Positions 35,201-46,371 of a DNA stretch of 64,000 nt are shown one piece after another. The position numbers were made by a program, and so were the translations under genes. Position 1 is the first letter of the stretch. Each line of letters opens with the position of its first letter. This DNA is from Sva-07 sp963717385 (GTDB taxonomy: Bacteria > Actinomycetota > Acidimicrobiia > Acidimicrobiales > Ilumatobacteraceae), in NCBI GenBank assembly GCA_963717385.1, contig CAVQWE010000026.1, forward strand, positions 17,343 through 81,342. Direction: 5' to 3'. The notes under the pieces were generated by a model. The model was not told the origin of the DNA. It made no database searches and saw only the letters and a program-made list of their open reading frames with translations.

Positions 35201-36302
35201 TCAGGGATCGGTCGGGGTGGCGTCGTGGTGCGTGACCGTGGTGGTGGTCGTCGTGGTCGCTGGCGCCGGTGCCACGGGTGGTGGTCGCCGGCGCCACCGT
35301 CGTGGTGGTCGAGGGCGCCACGGTGGTGGTGGTCGAGGTGGTCGTGGAGTAGTCGGGATCGATGCGGTTGAAGTACGGCAGCTGAGCACCGTAGAACTCG
35401 GGCTCTTGCACGCCATCGAACACGAACACCTGGTCGCCGTTGGCCGTGAGGTCCTGGAAGGTGGGTGACAGCGACAGCGGGATGCGGATGCATCCGTGCG
35501 ATGCCGGGTACAGCGGCACGTTGAGCGCACCGTGCACGGCGATGCCGTAGTTGAAGTACACCGGATCCCACATGCCGCCGAGCGAGCTCTGTCTGACACC
35601 TTCGATGCGACGTTCGAAGTTGAAGACACCGCCCGGGGTGATCGACCTGCCGCATTCGCCGCGCACGAGCGGTTCGTCACCAGGGTTGTTGTATTCGCCT
35701 GGGCTGATCGTGACCTCTTCGCACCAGTCTTCGTTGTCACCACTCGACATGTGGCTGATGAACACCGGCTTGTCGTCGTGGAAGACGGCGATCACCTGCT
35801 CTTCGAGGTAGACCTCGGTGTGATTCTGGGTCGAGTTCGGCCGACGCGGCTGGATGGCGAACGGGTCCTGCAGATCGTCCCACATCTCGGCGGTGACCTG
35901 ACCGGTGGGCGCGTCGAAGTCGACATCGAGCACGAGCTTCTCGTAGGCCCAGACCGAACGGCGGGTCTCGTCGCCGAAGTATCCGTCGATCGGCCCGGGC
36001 CAGAACCCGAGATCGGTCAGACGCTGCTGGAGATCGACGACATCGTCGCCGGCCATGCCTTTGGCAAGGGTGCGGGTGAGTTGGGTCTTGATCACCGGAC
36101 TCGACGTGGCAACCGACTCGATCACCGGTACCGACGACAGCGAAGAGAACACGACGCTGTCGCCGCTCGACGATGACGGACCGTCGTCTCCGCCGCCACC
36201 GAGCGCCACACCGGCCACCACGACGATGGCGAGGACACCCGCGGCCGCGGCAGCAGGCATCCACTTCCGGGCTTCAGGGGAGAGGGGCAGACGATCGTTC
36301 AC
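35201..36302 (-). CDS. L,D-transpeptidase (YkuD) with peptidoglycan-binding domain, membrane-anchored
   Basis: One transmembrane helix (PAAAAAGVLAIVVVAGVALG) follows a short cytoplasmic start. A peptidoglycan-binding module is seen in DDVVDLQQRLTDLGFWPGPI and YFGDETRRSVWAYEK. The catalytic domain carries HGALNVPLYPASHGCIRIP with the catalytic Cys. It forms 3-3 cross-links in peptidoglycan outside the membrane. The C-terminal Thr-rich tail needs a change of frame near 35275 to end in TTTVTHHDATPTDP rather than a basic run. The length is about 367 residues. Confidence 0.88.
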
Positions 36303-36432
36303 GAGGTGGCCGGCGAGGTGGCAGGGCCACCGTGCAGAGTTCGTCGAACTGCTCGACGAAGGGTACGGACGCTCAGACTACCAACGCCCTCTGTGCCGCT
36401 GGCCGCGGGCAAACACAGCAGCCGGACGTCGT

Positions 36433-37203
36433 TCAGCCGATGTTGACGACCGGCTCGATGTTCTCGAGATCGCCACGCAGTTCCCACATCTCTCGCAGGA
36501 TCGTGGTGATCACCGACGGCGAACTGAGCGTGGACACGCCGCGGGTGCGCGGGAAGTAGTCGACGCCGAATTGCAGCATCTCGTAGCCGAGCCGGGTGGC
36601 ACGGATGACCAGTTCGGCGTCGATGAACGACCCCTCGCTGCGCAGCTCGACGTGGTCGAACACCCGTGCACGGCACAGCTTGAACGCGAAGTTGATGTCA
36701 CGCGCCTTGACGTGGAACATGGTTCGGATCAGCAGGTTGTAGACGAAGGTGTACACCGAGCGCAGGTAGCCCTCACCGGTGCGATCGAATCGGTAGGCGC
36801 TGATGATGTCGACGTCGTACTCGCGCAACAGTCGCACCGCCCGTGGCAGTTCGGACATGTCGAACGGGAGGTCGGCATCGGTGTAGAGGATCACATCGCC
36901 GGTGGCGGTGGCGAAACCGGTCTTGATGGCGCCGCCGAGCTTGCGGTTGCGTGGATGGTGCACCACCCGTACCCGAGGGTCGGTGGCGGCAATGTCGTCG
37001 GCGATCTCCGGTGTGCGGTCGGTGGATGCATCATCGACCACGATCAGTTCGTAGTCGCCGATGTCACCGCTGCGGATCAACTGTTCGCACGCCCGGCGCC
37101 CAGCGGTGAGCGCCCGTTCGATGTACTCCTGCTCGTTCCACATCGGATAGAAGATCGACAGCTTCTCGAAGGGATCACCGAGCGTGGTGTCGACGAATGA
37201 CAT
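36433..37203 (-). CDS. glycosyltransferase family 2, polyprenyl-phosphate sugar synthase-like
   Basis: The GT-A fold appears early: MSFVDTTLGDPFEKLSIFYP, YELIVVDDASTDRTPEIADD and VILYTDADLPFDMSELPRAV, which has the DxD metal-binding motif. VKARDINFAFKLCRARVFDH and GSFIDAELVIRATRLGYEML are typical of dolichol-phosphate-mannose synthase relatives. No transmembrane helices follow, so it may work from the cytoplasmic face on a lipid carrier. ATG at 37203 was chosen over an upstream one at 37275. About 130 bp between it and the L,D-transpeptidase gene hold nothing I recognise. Confidence 0.87.
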   Translation of the reverse strand: MSFVDTTLGDPFEKLSIFYPMWNEQEYIERALTAGRRACEQLIRSGDIGDYELIVVDDASTDRTPEIADDIAATDPRVRVVHHPRNRKLGGAIKTGFATATGDVILYTDADLPFDMSELPRAVRLLREYDVDIISAYRFDRTGEGYLRSVYTFVYNLLIRTMFHVKARDINFAFKLCRARVFDHVELRSEGSFIDAELVIRATRLGYEMLQFGVDYFPRTRGVSTLSSPSVITTILREMWELRGDLENIEPVVNIG

Positions 37204-37306
37204 CGCAGCGAGGGTAGCTGGCGTCCGACCGGACGACCCGTCGCCGATCGAAGCGACTGCAGCTGTGCATCGCATGACGCCGTCGGTGGCCGTAGGGTTC
37301 GATCTC

Positions 37307-37850
37307 GTGCCGGAGCCCCTGACGCCCCCCGGTGGCGCACTGCCACCACCGAGTCCGCTGGGCCCCGAGCTGCACGCCGGCGAACAGGACTTCGATCACC
37401 GATCGCAACCGTCGCAACCGCCGCCACGGCCGATGGCACCCGCGACGCCAGCCTCGAGCGGGCGAGCTCACCCCTGCCTGGCGCACCATCGTGGTGACCA
37501 CCTGGGTCGGTGTGTTCGTTGCGTACATGGCTGTCTGGAAGGCCAGCGAAGAGATCGGCATCGCCACGTGGTGGCTCGGACCACGGTCGGGCCCGCAACC
37601 GATACTGATCCGCCTGGTGCCGTTCATCGTTGCTGCGGTCTTCGCGGTCCTGGCGAGCTACAACGTTCGACGCATGCCGGTGATCGGCCTGATCGGGTCG
37701 ATCGTGCTGGCAGGTATCGCCGTGCCCGACCTGTCTCGTTCGACTGGCCTCGCGATCACCGAGTTCGCCATTGCCGCAGCGGCGCTCCTGGTGTCGGCGG
37801 CCTCGTTCACCGGCACCTATCGGGCACCGAGAACCGACCACGCCGGGTAG
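37307..37850 (+). CDS. small membrane protein of unknown function (frameshifted)
   Basis: GTG at 37307 opens a Pro-rich leader (VPEPLTPPGGALPPPSPLGP) in one frame. Near 37395 the frame changes to a basic Arg-rich stretch and then four hydrophobic helices (WRTIVVTTWVGVFVAYMAVW, LIRLVPFIVAAVFAVLASY, IGLIGSIVLAGIAV, LAITEFAIAAAALLVSAASF). No family is recognised. It ends 11 bp before argG and may share its transcript. Confidence 0.55.
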
Positions 37851-37861
37851 CGTCGTCGGCC

Positions 37862-39215
37862 ATGTCCGACGCCACGTCTTCCACCGCCTCGAACGCCAAA
37901 GTCCTGATGTCGCTGCCCGTCGGCGAGCGCGTCGGCATCGCGTTCTCCGGCGGCCTCGACACCTCGGCCGCTGTGGCGTGGATGCGCGACCGCGGCGCGA
38001 TCCCCTACACCTACACCGCCGACCTCGGCCAGTACGACGAGCCCGAACTCGACACCGTGCCCGACCGGGCCAAGGTGTACGGCGCCGAGGAGGCCCGCCT
38101 GGTCGACTGCCGCGACGAGTTGGTGCGCGAGGGCCTGATCGCGCTGCAGTGCGGTGCATTCCACATCACCACCGCCGGCAAGACGTACTTCAACACCACC
38201 CCGCTCGGGCGGGCGGTCACCGGCACGCTGCTGGTGCGGGCGATGGCCGACGACGGCGTCGACATCTGGGGCGACGGGTCGACCTACAAGGGCAACGACA
38301 TCGAGCGCTTCTACCGCTACGGCCTGCTGGTCAACCCGAACCTACGGATCTACAAGCCCTGGCTCGACCCGACGTTCGTCGACGAACTCGGCGGACGCCA
38401 GGGCATGAGCGAGTTCCTCACCGAGCGCAACCTGCCGTATCGCGACCCCGTCGAGAAGGCGTATTCGACCGACGCCAACATCTGGGGCGCCACCCACGAA
38501 GCCAAGTCGCTCGAGGAGCTCGACACCAGCATGGAGATCGTCACGCCCGATCATGGGCGTCGCCCACTGGGACCCCGCAGTCGAGATCGCCACCGAGGAC
38601 GTGTCGGTGCGCTTCGATGAGGGCTGGCCGGTGGCGATCAACGGTCGCACGTTCGACTCGCAGGTCGATCTGGTGATGGAGGCCAACGCGATCGGCGGCC
38701 GCCATGGTCTCGGGATGAGCGATCAGATCGAGAACCGGATCATCGAGGCGAAGAGTCGCGGGATCTACGAGGGGCCGGCGTTGGCGCTGCTGCACATCTG
38801 CTACGAGCGCCTGGTCACCGGCATCCACAACGAGAACACCATCGAGAACTACCGCACCATGGGCCGTCGCCTCGGCCGCCTGCTCTACGAGGGCCGCTGG
38901 TTCGACCCGCAGAGCCTGATGCTGCGCGAGCCGCTGATGCGCTGGGTCGGCTCCGCCGTCACCGGCGAGGTCACGTTGCGCCTGCGCCGGGGTGACGACT
39001 ACTCGATCCTCGACACGGTCAGCAAGAACCTCACCTACGAGCCCGATCGCCTGTCGATGGAACGCGTCGAAGACGCCGCATTCGGTCCACTCGACCGCAT
39101 CGGCCAGCTGACGATGCGCAACCTCGACATCGTCGACACCCGCAACAAGCTCGAGGTGTACCGCAACGTCGGCACGCTCGGCTCCGGCGACATCACCCCC
39201 GCGTTGGACCAGTAG
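37862..39215 (+). CDS. argG: argininosuccinate synthase (frameshifted)
   Basis: Starts MSDATSSTASNAKVLMSLPV with the P-loop segment GIAFSGGLDTSAAVAW. LGQYDEPELDTVPDRAKVYG, FNTTPLGRAVTGTLLVRAM and IWGDGSTYKGNDIERFYRYG follow the family. After SLEELDTSMEIVTP, near 38550, the frame changes and resumes with GVAHWDPAVEIATEDVSVRF, ending LGSGDITPALDQ. The enzyme joins citrulline and aspartate using ATP in arginine synthesis. The layout matches the longer type of ArgG found in some proteobacteria and actinobacteria. One indel in an otherwise intact housekeeping gene suggests a sequence error. Confidence 0.92.
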
Positions 39216-39227
39216 CGACCGTGCTCA

Positions 39228-39262
39228 TGAACAAGGCGCGCACAGAGAGCGCATCTTGTTCA
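39228..39262. terminator. bidirectional hairpin between argG and M20 peptidase gene
   Basis: Arms TGAACAAG (39228-39235) and CTTGTTCA (39255-39262) with an inner GCGC/GCGC pair. It starts 12 bp after the argG stop and includes the stop codon of the convergent peptidase gene, so it can end both transcripts. Confidence 0.65.
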
Positions 39263-40357
39263 CGAGTTGCAGATGCGCTCGACGATGCCGGCGATGAGCG
39301 CCGCTCGTTCGGGCATCGTGGCGACCACGACGTGCTCGTGGTCGGCGTGCGCGCCACCACCGACGGCGCCGAGGCCGTCGAGCGTGGGCACCCCGATCGC
39401 CGCGGTGAAGTTGCCGTCGCTGCCACCGCCGACGGCGTAGCCCTCGATCCCGGGCGACACCGCTTCGGCGAGCGGCATCAGCGAGACGGACGCCGACTCG
39501 GGCATCGGCGGGCGATTGATCGCGCCCGACACCTCGATGGTCGAGTCGGGATCGACCGGTTGCAGCGACGCCATCGCCGCCTCGACCCGGTCCTTCTCGT
39601 CGGCTGACTCGACCCGGACGTCGACCTTGATCCGGCCGAGAGCCGGGACCACGTTGTCGGCGGTGCCGACGCTGGCGACCGTCGGCGTGACGGTGGTGCC
39701 CACCTCGGGTCGTCCGAAGGTGTTGATCGCCAGCACCTGATGGGCGACCTCGACGAGCGCGTTGATGCCCTTCTCCGGTTCGAGTCCGGCATGCGATGCA
39801 CGGCCATGGACGACGACGTCGAACGTGCCGCACCCCTTGCGGCCGGTCTTCAACGCTCCCCCGTCGGCCGACGGTTCGAGCACCAACACCGCACCGCAGG
39901 CCCGCGCTCGCTCTTCGATCAGCTCGCGCGAGTGGAGTGAACCGACCTCTTCGTCGGCGCTGAACAGCAGCTCGACACCGGACAGATCGTCGAGCGTGGC
40001 CAGCCCGTGGAGCGCCTGGACGATGCCGGCGAGCATGTCGAACACGCCTGGCCCGGTGACATGTCCATCGGCAACGGTGAACGGTCGGTCGGCCAACGCG
40101 CCGAGTGGGAACACCGTGTCGTGATGGCCGAGCAGGAGCACCTTGGGCTCGCCACCACCCGACCAGTGGACGTGCGGCCCCGCCGGGCTGTCGATCAGCG
40201 TGGCGGGACGGCCGAGCATCCGCTCGATCATCGCGGCGAGTGCCTCGGCCGACGTCTGCAGCGCAGCGATGTCGAGCGAGGGCGACTCGATCTCGACGAG
40301 AGTTCGGAGGTCGTCGAGCATCGCGTCGATCGCGGACGGGCCGAGAGTGGTACTCAC
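39260..40357 (-). CDS. M20 family metallopeptidase, carboxypeptidase G2-like
   Basis: GTG at 40357 gives VSTTLGPSAIDAMLDDLRTL. The two-metal site is seen as LLLGHHDTVFPLG (His, Asp), then GPGVFDMLAGIVQALHGL, LFSADEEVGSLHSREL (Glu pair), VLEPSADGGALKTGRKGCG and the late GGGAHADHEHVVVATMPER. Such enzymes remove C-terminal residues from peptides, folates or similar compounds in the cytoplasm. The length (365 residues) is normal. Confidence 0.92.
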   Translation of the reverse strand: MSTTLGPSAIDAMLDDLRTLVEIESPSLDIAALQTSAEALAAMIERMLGRPATLIDSPAGPHVHWSGGGEPKVLLLGHHDTVFPLGALADRPFTVADGHVTGPGVFDMLAGIVQALHGLATLDDLSGVELLFSADEEVGSLHSRELIEERARACGAVLVLEPSADGGALKTGRKGCGTFDVVVHGRASHAGLEPEKGINALVEVAHQVLAINTFGRPEVGTTVTPTVASVGTADNVVPALGRIKVDVRVESADEKDRVEAAMASLQPVDPDSTIEVSGAINRPPMPESASVSLMPLAEAVSPGIEGYAVGGGSDGNFTAAIGVPTLDGLGAVGGGAHADHEHVVVATMPERAALIAGIVERICNS

Positions 40358-40483
40358 CGCACCCACCGTATTCGCCGAACGACTCGATGCGCAGCCGAAC
40401 TGGCCGTTCGACCCTGGCGACCGGCGACTCGCCGAGGTTGGCTGGAAGTAGGTCACGACCGCAACAACCGAGAGGAGAAGGTC

Positions 40484-41062
40484 ATGAACGACGATCGAAC
40501 GGAATCGACACGACAACCCTTCGCCACCGCCGACATCGCTGCTCACACTGGCCACGATCACATCGCTGCAGTGTTCCCCAGCAGGGCCGATGCGACTGCG
40601 GCGATCGATGCGCTGCGCGTCCTCGGATTGGGCAGCGAACACCTCGGGGTTGCAGCCCACAGCACCGATTCGATCGTGTTCGAACACGACGAAGACGCCG
40701 AGTGGGTGCGCGACACCGAGATCGGTGCCCTTGTCGGCGCACCGGTCGGGGCGATCGCTGGGCTCGCAGTCGCCGCGCTGGCGATCCCGGGCATCGGTCT
40801 GGTCGGGCTCGGCGGCATGTTCGCCCTCGCCGGCGCATCTGCGCTCTGGGGTGGACTGATCGGTGGGTACCTCGGCGCTGGCGCAGGAGACGGGGCCTGG
40901 AACGCCCACCACGACCTCGCCTACACCGCTCTCGAGCCCGGCGAAGTGCTGGTGGTGGTGTGCAGCCATGGCCAGTCCACTGCGATCCACGAAGTGGTCG
41001 CCGCTCACTCCGGGCGGATCCACGTCATCGAGCCGGCACATCTCGGAGCACCCGATGCGTGA
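40484..41062 (+). CDS. glycine-zipper membrane-associated protein, DUF1269-like
   Basis: AGAGGAG lies ahead of the start ATG. A soluble N-terminal fold (IAAVFPSRADATAAIDALRV) of the kind in DUF1269 and general-stress proteins is followed by two glycine-rich hydrophobic stretches (VGAPVGAIAGLAVAALAIPG and ALWGGLIGGYLGAGAGDGAW), then a C-terminal ferredoxin-like piece (GEVLVVVCSHGQSTAIHEVV). Such proteins are often stress-induced; no function is proven. The ZIP transporter gene follows at 43 bp. Confidence 0.7.
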   Translation: MNDDRTESTRQPFATADIAAHTGHDHIAAVFPSRADATAAIDALRVLGLGSEHLGVAAHSTDSIVFEHDEDAEWVRDTEIGALVGAPVGAIAGLAVAALAIPGIGLVGLGGMFALAGASALWGGLIGGYLGAGAGDGAWNAHHDLAYTALEPGEVLVVVCSHGQSTAIHEVVAAHSGRIHVIEPAHLGAPDA

Positions 41063-41105
41063 CTCTCGACGCCGCTGGCGCGGCGGCCCGTCGAACGAGT
41101 AGTCG

Positions 41106-41843
41106 ATGTCGACGCTCGCCTGGATCGTGCTGTCTGGGCTGGCGATGAGTTCGCTCGCACTGGTCGGCACTGTTTCGGTGCTCACACCCCCAGCAACACT
41201 CGAGCGGTTCTTGCTCCCGATCGTCGGGTTCGCTGCGGGATCGCTGCTCGGCGGCGCGTTCTTCCACATGTTGCCCGAATCGATTGACGCCATCGGCAAC
41301 CGCCTGGGCATCTACGTGGCCCTCATCGCCGGATTCCTCGTGTTCTTCGTCCTGGAACAGTTCCTGCACTGGCATCACTGCCACCGGGTCCATCACAGCA
41401 CTCACCGGCCGCTCGGTCACCTGATCCTGATCGCCGACGGACTGCACAACTTCATCGGTGGCTTGGCCGTTGGCGGGGCCTTCGTCGTCGATGTCCGAGT
41501 CGGCGTCGTCGCCTGGCTCGTGGCCGCCGCTCACGAGATCCCACAGGAACTCGGCGACTTCGGGGTGCTGATGCACAGCGGGTGGCAGCGTCGTTCGGCG
41601 CTTGCGTGGAACTTTGCTTCGGCACTCACGTTTCTCTTGGGTTCGTTGGTGGCGTACGCGATCGCCGACCAGGTCGAGGTTGCCTACCTGCTGCCGTTCG
41701 CCGCAGGGAACTTCATGTACATCGCCGTTGCTGACCTGTTACCCGAGATCTCACGGGAGGAATCCGCAACCGACAAGCTGACGACCACGGCGGCCTTCCT
41801 CGCCGGGTTGGCGGTGCTGTTGGCCACGACCCAGCTCAGCTGA
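41106..41843 (+). CDS. ZIP family metal transporter
   Basis: A 245-residue protein with about eight helices. Metal-path residues are in GGAFFHMLPESIDAI, the His-rich loop HWHHCHRVHHSTHR, the helix IADGLHNFIGGLAVGGAF and the helix AAAHEIPQELGDFGVLM; the last two carry the conserved H-N and H-E-x-P-x-E-x-x-D pattern of ZIP proteins. It should bring zinc or another divalent metal into the cytoplasm. No metal-responsive regulator is next to it. Confidence 0.93.
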   Translation: MSTLAWIVLSGLAMSSLALVGTVSVLTPPATLERFLLPIVGFAAGSLLGGAFFHMLPESIDAIGNRLGIYVALIAGFLVFFVLEQFLHWHHCHRVHHSTHRPLGHLILIADGLHNFIGGLAVGGAFVVDVRVGVVAWLVAAAHEIPQELGDFGVLMHSGWQRRSALAWNFASALTFLLGSLVAYAIADQVEVAYLLPFAAGNFMYIAVADLLPEISREESATDKLTTTAAFLAGLAVLLATTQLS

Positions 41844-41906
41844 CCATCATCGGTACCACCACCGCGGTGCGCCGGCTGCGACCAGATCTTGCTTGACTGG
41901 TCGACG

Positions 41907-42743
41907 ATGACAACGACCGGGGCAACCGATCACCGACAGGAGCTCGCCGAGTTCCTGCGCGCCCGGCGCGAAGCGACACGCCCTGAACAGGTCGGGCTGC
42001 CGTCGGCGCGGGGACGCCGCACACCCGGGCTGCGTCGCGAGGAGGTCGCGATGCTCGCCGGGGTGTCGCTCACCTGGTACACGTGGCTCGAACAGGGCCG
42101 ACGGATCAACGCGTCCGACGACGTGCTGCTGGCGATCGGACGGGCGCTGCGCCTCGACGAGGCCGGGCTCGAGCACCTCCTGTCGCTCACCGAGCCCGGA
42201 ACCGCCACGGTCGACGCCCCGACCGAGGCACCGAGCGCGTTGGTGCGGCTGCTCGATTCGCTGATGCCGGCTCCCGCGTACGTGCTGGGCCCTCGCTGGG
42301 AGTTCGTCGGCTGGAACGCCGCGCAAGCACGCCTCTACCCACGCATCTCCGAACTCGAGCCGCCCCGTCGCAACCTGCTCTGGGTGCTGTTCGCCGACCC
42401 GGCGACTCGCGAGCTGATCGTCGACTGGGACATCCATGCCCGTCAAGCGCTCGCCGAGTTCCGATCCGCGACATCGTCGGTGCGACACGATCCGGCGATG
42501 ACCGAACTGGTCGGGCTGCTCACCGACGAGAGCAACGAGTTCGCGCAGTGGTGGGCCGAGCACGACGTGTCGGGTTTCGAGACGCGGCTGCGGCGGTTCC
42601 AACACCCGACCGCGGGAGAGCTCACCTTCGAGTACCAGCAGCTCACCCCGGCCGAGTGGCCGGCACTGCGTGTGGTCGCTCAGCTCCCGGTGCCCGGCGA
42701 CGACTCCGCCGAACGACTCGCCGTACGCCACCACCTCGTCTGA
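41907..42743 (+). CDS. XRE-type regulator with MmyB-like ligand domain
   Basis: The N-terminal helix-turn-helix (ELAEFLRARREATRPEQVGL, RRTPGLRREEVAMLAGVSLT, WYTWLEQGRRINASDDVLLA) is followed by the MmyB-like ligand-binding domain (YVLGPRWEFVGWNAAQARLY, PRRNLLWVLFADPATRELIV, FEYQQLTPAEWPALRVVAQL). These regulators commonly control a neighbouring dehydrogenase gene; the nearest same-strand gene is the indolepyruvate oxidoreductase 115 bp downstream. ATG at 41907 gives MTTTGATDHRQELAEFLRAR. Confidence 0.92.
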   Translation: MTTTGATDHRQELAEFLRARREATRPEQVGLPSARGRRTPGLRREEVAMLAGVSLTWYTWLEQGRRINASDDVLLAIGRALRLDEAGLEHLLSLTEPGTATVDAPTEAPSALVRLLDSLMPAPAYVLGPRWEFVGWNAAQARLYPRISELEPPRRNLLWVLFADPATRELIVDWDIHARQALAEFRSATSSVRHDPAMTELVGLLTDESNEFAQWWAEHDVSGFETRLRRFQHPTAGELTFEYQQLTPAEWPALRVVAQLPVPGDDSAERLAVRHHLV

Positions 42744-42858
42744 GAGCAACGACGGATCACATCGCGGGTCTGACCCCTGATGTCATCGCGCTCGCGCGGT
42801 CGACGGAGCGTTCGCCGTGGACTAGAACAGAGAGGGGCACCCGAGGAGGTGAGATCGC

Positions 42859-45800
42859 ATGAGCATCGACGAGGTCCGTGGAGCCAGAGCGCCACGCCCC
42901 TACGAGCTGGCCGACCGCTTCCGACTCGAAGACGGCACCGTGTTCGTCTCCGGTCTCCAAGCGGTTGCTCGCATCGCCGCCGACCAGCTCCGCCTCGACC
43001 GTCGCCTGGGACTCACCACCGCGGCGTTCGCGTCCGGCTACCAGGGATCGCCTGTTGGCACGTTCACCGAAGAGCTCCGGCGGGCATCGGCCACCGTGCC
43101 CGACCTCCCGATCGTGGTGCAGCCCGCAGTGAACGAAGAGCTCGCTGCCACCGCGGTGATGGGCAGCCAGTTGGCGATGACGCTCGACGACGCACGCTAC
43201 GACGGGGTGATCGGCGTCTGGTACGGCAAAGGGCCAGGTTTCGACCGCAGTAGCGACGCGATCCGTCATGCGGTGTTCTCCGGCACGTCGATGCACGGCG
43301 GTGTGGTCGCCGTCGTCGGCGACGACCCGGCCGCCAAGTCCTCGACGCTGCCCTCGTCGAGCGACGCCACCATGGTCGATCTGCACATGCCGATCCTGTT
43401 CCCCGGTGACGTGCAAGAAGCGCTCGACCTCAGCCGTCATGCGGTTGCGTTGTCACGCGCGTGCGGCTTGTGGGCCGGACTCAAGCTGGTCACCGCCGTT
43501 GCCGACGGCACCGGCACCGTCGACGTGCACCCCGATCGCGTGCGAGCGTCGTCGCCGGTGATCGAGGTCGACGGACAACCGTTTCGCCCGCACCCGAACG
43601 GTCGATTGCTCACGCCGTACACGATCGAGATGGAACGAGAGTTCCAGGAGGTCCGCTGGCCGCTCGCTCGCCGATACGGCGTCGACAACGGCCTGAACCG
43701 GGTCGTCACCAGAACGGTCGACGACTGGATCGGAATCGCCGCGTGCGGGCACACGTTCCACGAGGTCCGTGAAGCGCTGCGCGTGCTCGGATTCGCGAGC
43801 GACGACGACCTGCGAGCTGCGGGGATCCGGTTGTTCCAGCTGCTGATGCCGGTGCCGCTCGACCCGGCACAGGCCCGCGACTTCGCGGAGGACCTCGACG
43901 AGGTCGTCGTCGTCGAGGAGAAGAATCCCACTCTCGAAGGTCTGCTGAAGGGTGCGTTCTACGACGGAGCGCATCATCCCCGGGTCGTGGGCCGGCGCGA
44001 CGAGCACGGCGACCTGCTGATCCACGGTCACGGCACACTCGACGTCGATGCGCTGATCGCTCCACTGCACGCCCGACTGTCGGCACGACTCGCAGACCGG
44101 CTGCGGCCGCTCGACGAGCTGATCAGCCCGCCACGCACCCGCATCGCGCTCACCGTCAACCGGGCACCGTTCTACTGCTCGGGGTGCCCGCACAACCGCA
44201 GCACCCGCGCCGAGCCGGGAACGCTCGTGGGCGGCGGCATCGGCTGCCACGCGATGGTCGCGATGATGGACCCCGAACGGGTCGGCGACATCGTCGGGCT
44301 CACCTGCATGGGCGGCGAGGGGGCGCAGTGGATCGGGATGGCGCCGTTCGTCGGCCGCCAGCACCTGGTGCAGAACCTCGGCGATGGCACGTTCTTCCAC
44401 TCCGGTTCGCTGGCCGTGCGCGCGACGGTGGCTGCCGGTGTCGACATCACCTACAAGCTGCTCTACAACGGCACCGTTGCAATGACCGGCGGCCAGGACC
44501 CCCAGGGTCAGATGTCGGTCCCCGACGTTGCGGCGATGCTGCTGCTCGAAGGTGTGACCCGGGTGATCGTCACCAGCGACGACCCGCATCGGCACCCCGC
44601 CGATTCGTTCCCTGGGTCGGTCGACGTGTGGGACCGCAGTCGGTTCGACGAGGCCCAACAGATCCTCGCCGCCACACCCGGCGTCACGGTGCACATCCAC
44701 GACCAGGCGTGCGCCGCGGAGAATCGCCGGGGCCGGGCGCGCGGCACGATCACCACACCGGGGTTCCGGGTGGTGATCAACGAACGGGTCTGCGAAGGAT
44801 GCGGCGACTGCGGCGACAAGAGCAATTGCCTGTCGGTGCAGCCGGTCGACACACCGTTCGGACGCAAGACCCGAATACACCAGGGCAGCTGCAACTTCGA
44901 CTTCTCGTGCCTCCAAGGCGATTGCCCGTCGTTCGCCACGGTCACCGTCGATGCCGAACGTTCCGCCGAAGTGCGCCGCACACCGCCCACTCCCCCTGTT
45001 GATCTTCCCGCTCCGGCAACAGCGGTCGTCGACGGCGATGACTTCACCGTGCGGCTCACGGGGATCGGTGGTACCGGCGTGGTCACCGTCAGCCAGGTGC
45101 TCGGCACCGCAGCGATGCTCGCCGGGTTCCAGGTGCGCGGTCTCGATCAGACCGGGCTGTCGCAGAAGGCCGGCCCGGTGGTCAGCGACCTCCGAATCAC
45201 CCGCGACGAGGCTGCCGTGTCGAACCACGCCAACGTCTCGGGAGTCGACTGCCTGCTGGCGTTCGATCTGCTGGTCGGAGCGAGCGACTCGAACCTTTCC
45301 GGGGCGCGACCCGACCGCACGATCGTGATCGCGTCGACCGACGCTGTGCCGACCGGGCAGATGGTCACACACCCCGACATCGCGCCTCCGTCGAGCACGC
45401 TGCTCGTCGACCGCGTCTCGCAGGTCAGCCGCCCCGACGAGAACCGGTTCGCCGATGCTGCCGGCCTCGCCGACGCCCTGCTCGGTTCGACCACTGCCGC
45501 CAACATCTTGCTGCTCGGTGTCGCGGTGCAGGCCGGCGCCGTGCCGGTCGCCGCTGCAGCGATCGAGGAGGCGATCACTCTCAATGGTGTGGCTGTTGCC
45601 ACCAACCTGGCAGCGTTCCGGTGGGGTCGGGCATGGGCGGTCGACGCCGAGGCAGTCGAACGCACCGCCGGGTTTGCCGTCGCGACCGGGCCCGAGACGA
45701 TCGACGAACTGATCGAGCGTCTGGCAGACGACCTGGTCGGCTACCAGTCGGTTGCGTACGCCGAACGATTCCGCATGGTGGTGGCCGAGGCACGGGTGGC

Positions 45801-46315
45801 GGAACGAGCGTGCAGCGCCGAGTCGACTCGCTACGGCGAAGCCGTCGCTCGCAACCTGCACAAGCTGATGGCCTACAAGGACGAGTACGAGGTCGCCCGG
45901 TTGCTCCTCGACGACGAAGCAAGCGCCGGCTACGAGGCCGTCGGTGGCCCGAACACCAAGGTGACGTATCACCTCCACCCGCCGATGCTGCGCTCGCTCG
46001 GCCTCGACCGCAAACTCGAGTTGCGGCGAACCGCGGCTGCCGGCACTTCGTGCGTTGCGGGCGACGAAGCGGGTGCGCGGCACGGTCGCAGATCCGTTCC
46101 GCTGGGCCAAGGTGCGACGGGTCGAGCGGGCGATGATCCCCGAGTACATCGCTGCCATCGGCGTCCTCAATCGCCGTCTCGGCCCTCACACCCACGACGA
46201 GTCGGTTGCCATCGCTTCGCTTCCCGACCAGGTGCGCGGCTACGAGGACATCAAGCTCCGCCGGGCCGCCGCATACCGCGCCGAACTCGCTCGCCGCCTC
46301 CACCCCAAGCGATGA
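42859..46315 (+). CDS. indolepyruvate ferredoxin oxidoreductase, fused alpha-beta form (frameshifted)
   Basis: A strong ribosome site (GAGGAGGTGA) precedes the ATG. The protein is about 1150 residues. The thiamine-dependent part (LTTAAFASGYQGSPVGTFTE, CSGCPHNRSTRAEPG, GGGIGCHAMVAMMDPERVG, VQNLGDGTFFHSGSLAVRA) is followed by an Fe-S segment (CEGCGDCGDKSNCLSVQ) and a gamma-type domain (LTGIGGTGVVTVSQVLGTAA, GLDQTGLSQKAGPVVSDLRI). Near 46045 the frame changes to finish with RATKRVRGTVADPFRWAKVR. It oxidatively decarboxylates aryl-2-oxo acids from aromatic amino acids. The stop codon lies inside a palindromic repeat. Confidence 0.92.
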
Positions 46316-46348
46316 GCGAACCGCACCTGGAGGCCCACTTCGCTCATC
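46311..46348. repeat. REP-like palindromic repeat, copy B1
   Basis: Arms GATGAGCGAA (46311-46320) and TTCGCTCATC (46339-46348) are a perfect 10-bp inverted repeat; the loop begins CCGCACCTGGAGGCCCA. The left arm contains the stop codon of the oxidoreductase gene. The arms are identical to those of copy A2 at 3950-3987. Confidence 0.9.
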
Positions 46349-46371
46349 ACCTCGCAGCGACAGACCCGGGC

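Noticed and set aside
36303..36432. 130-bp gap searched for tRNA or small RNA
   Set aside because: No cloverleaf, no CCA end and no convincing hairpin was found.
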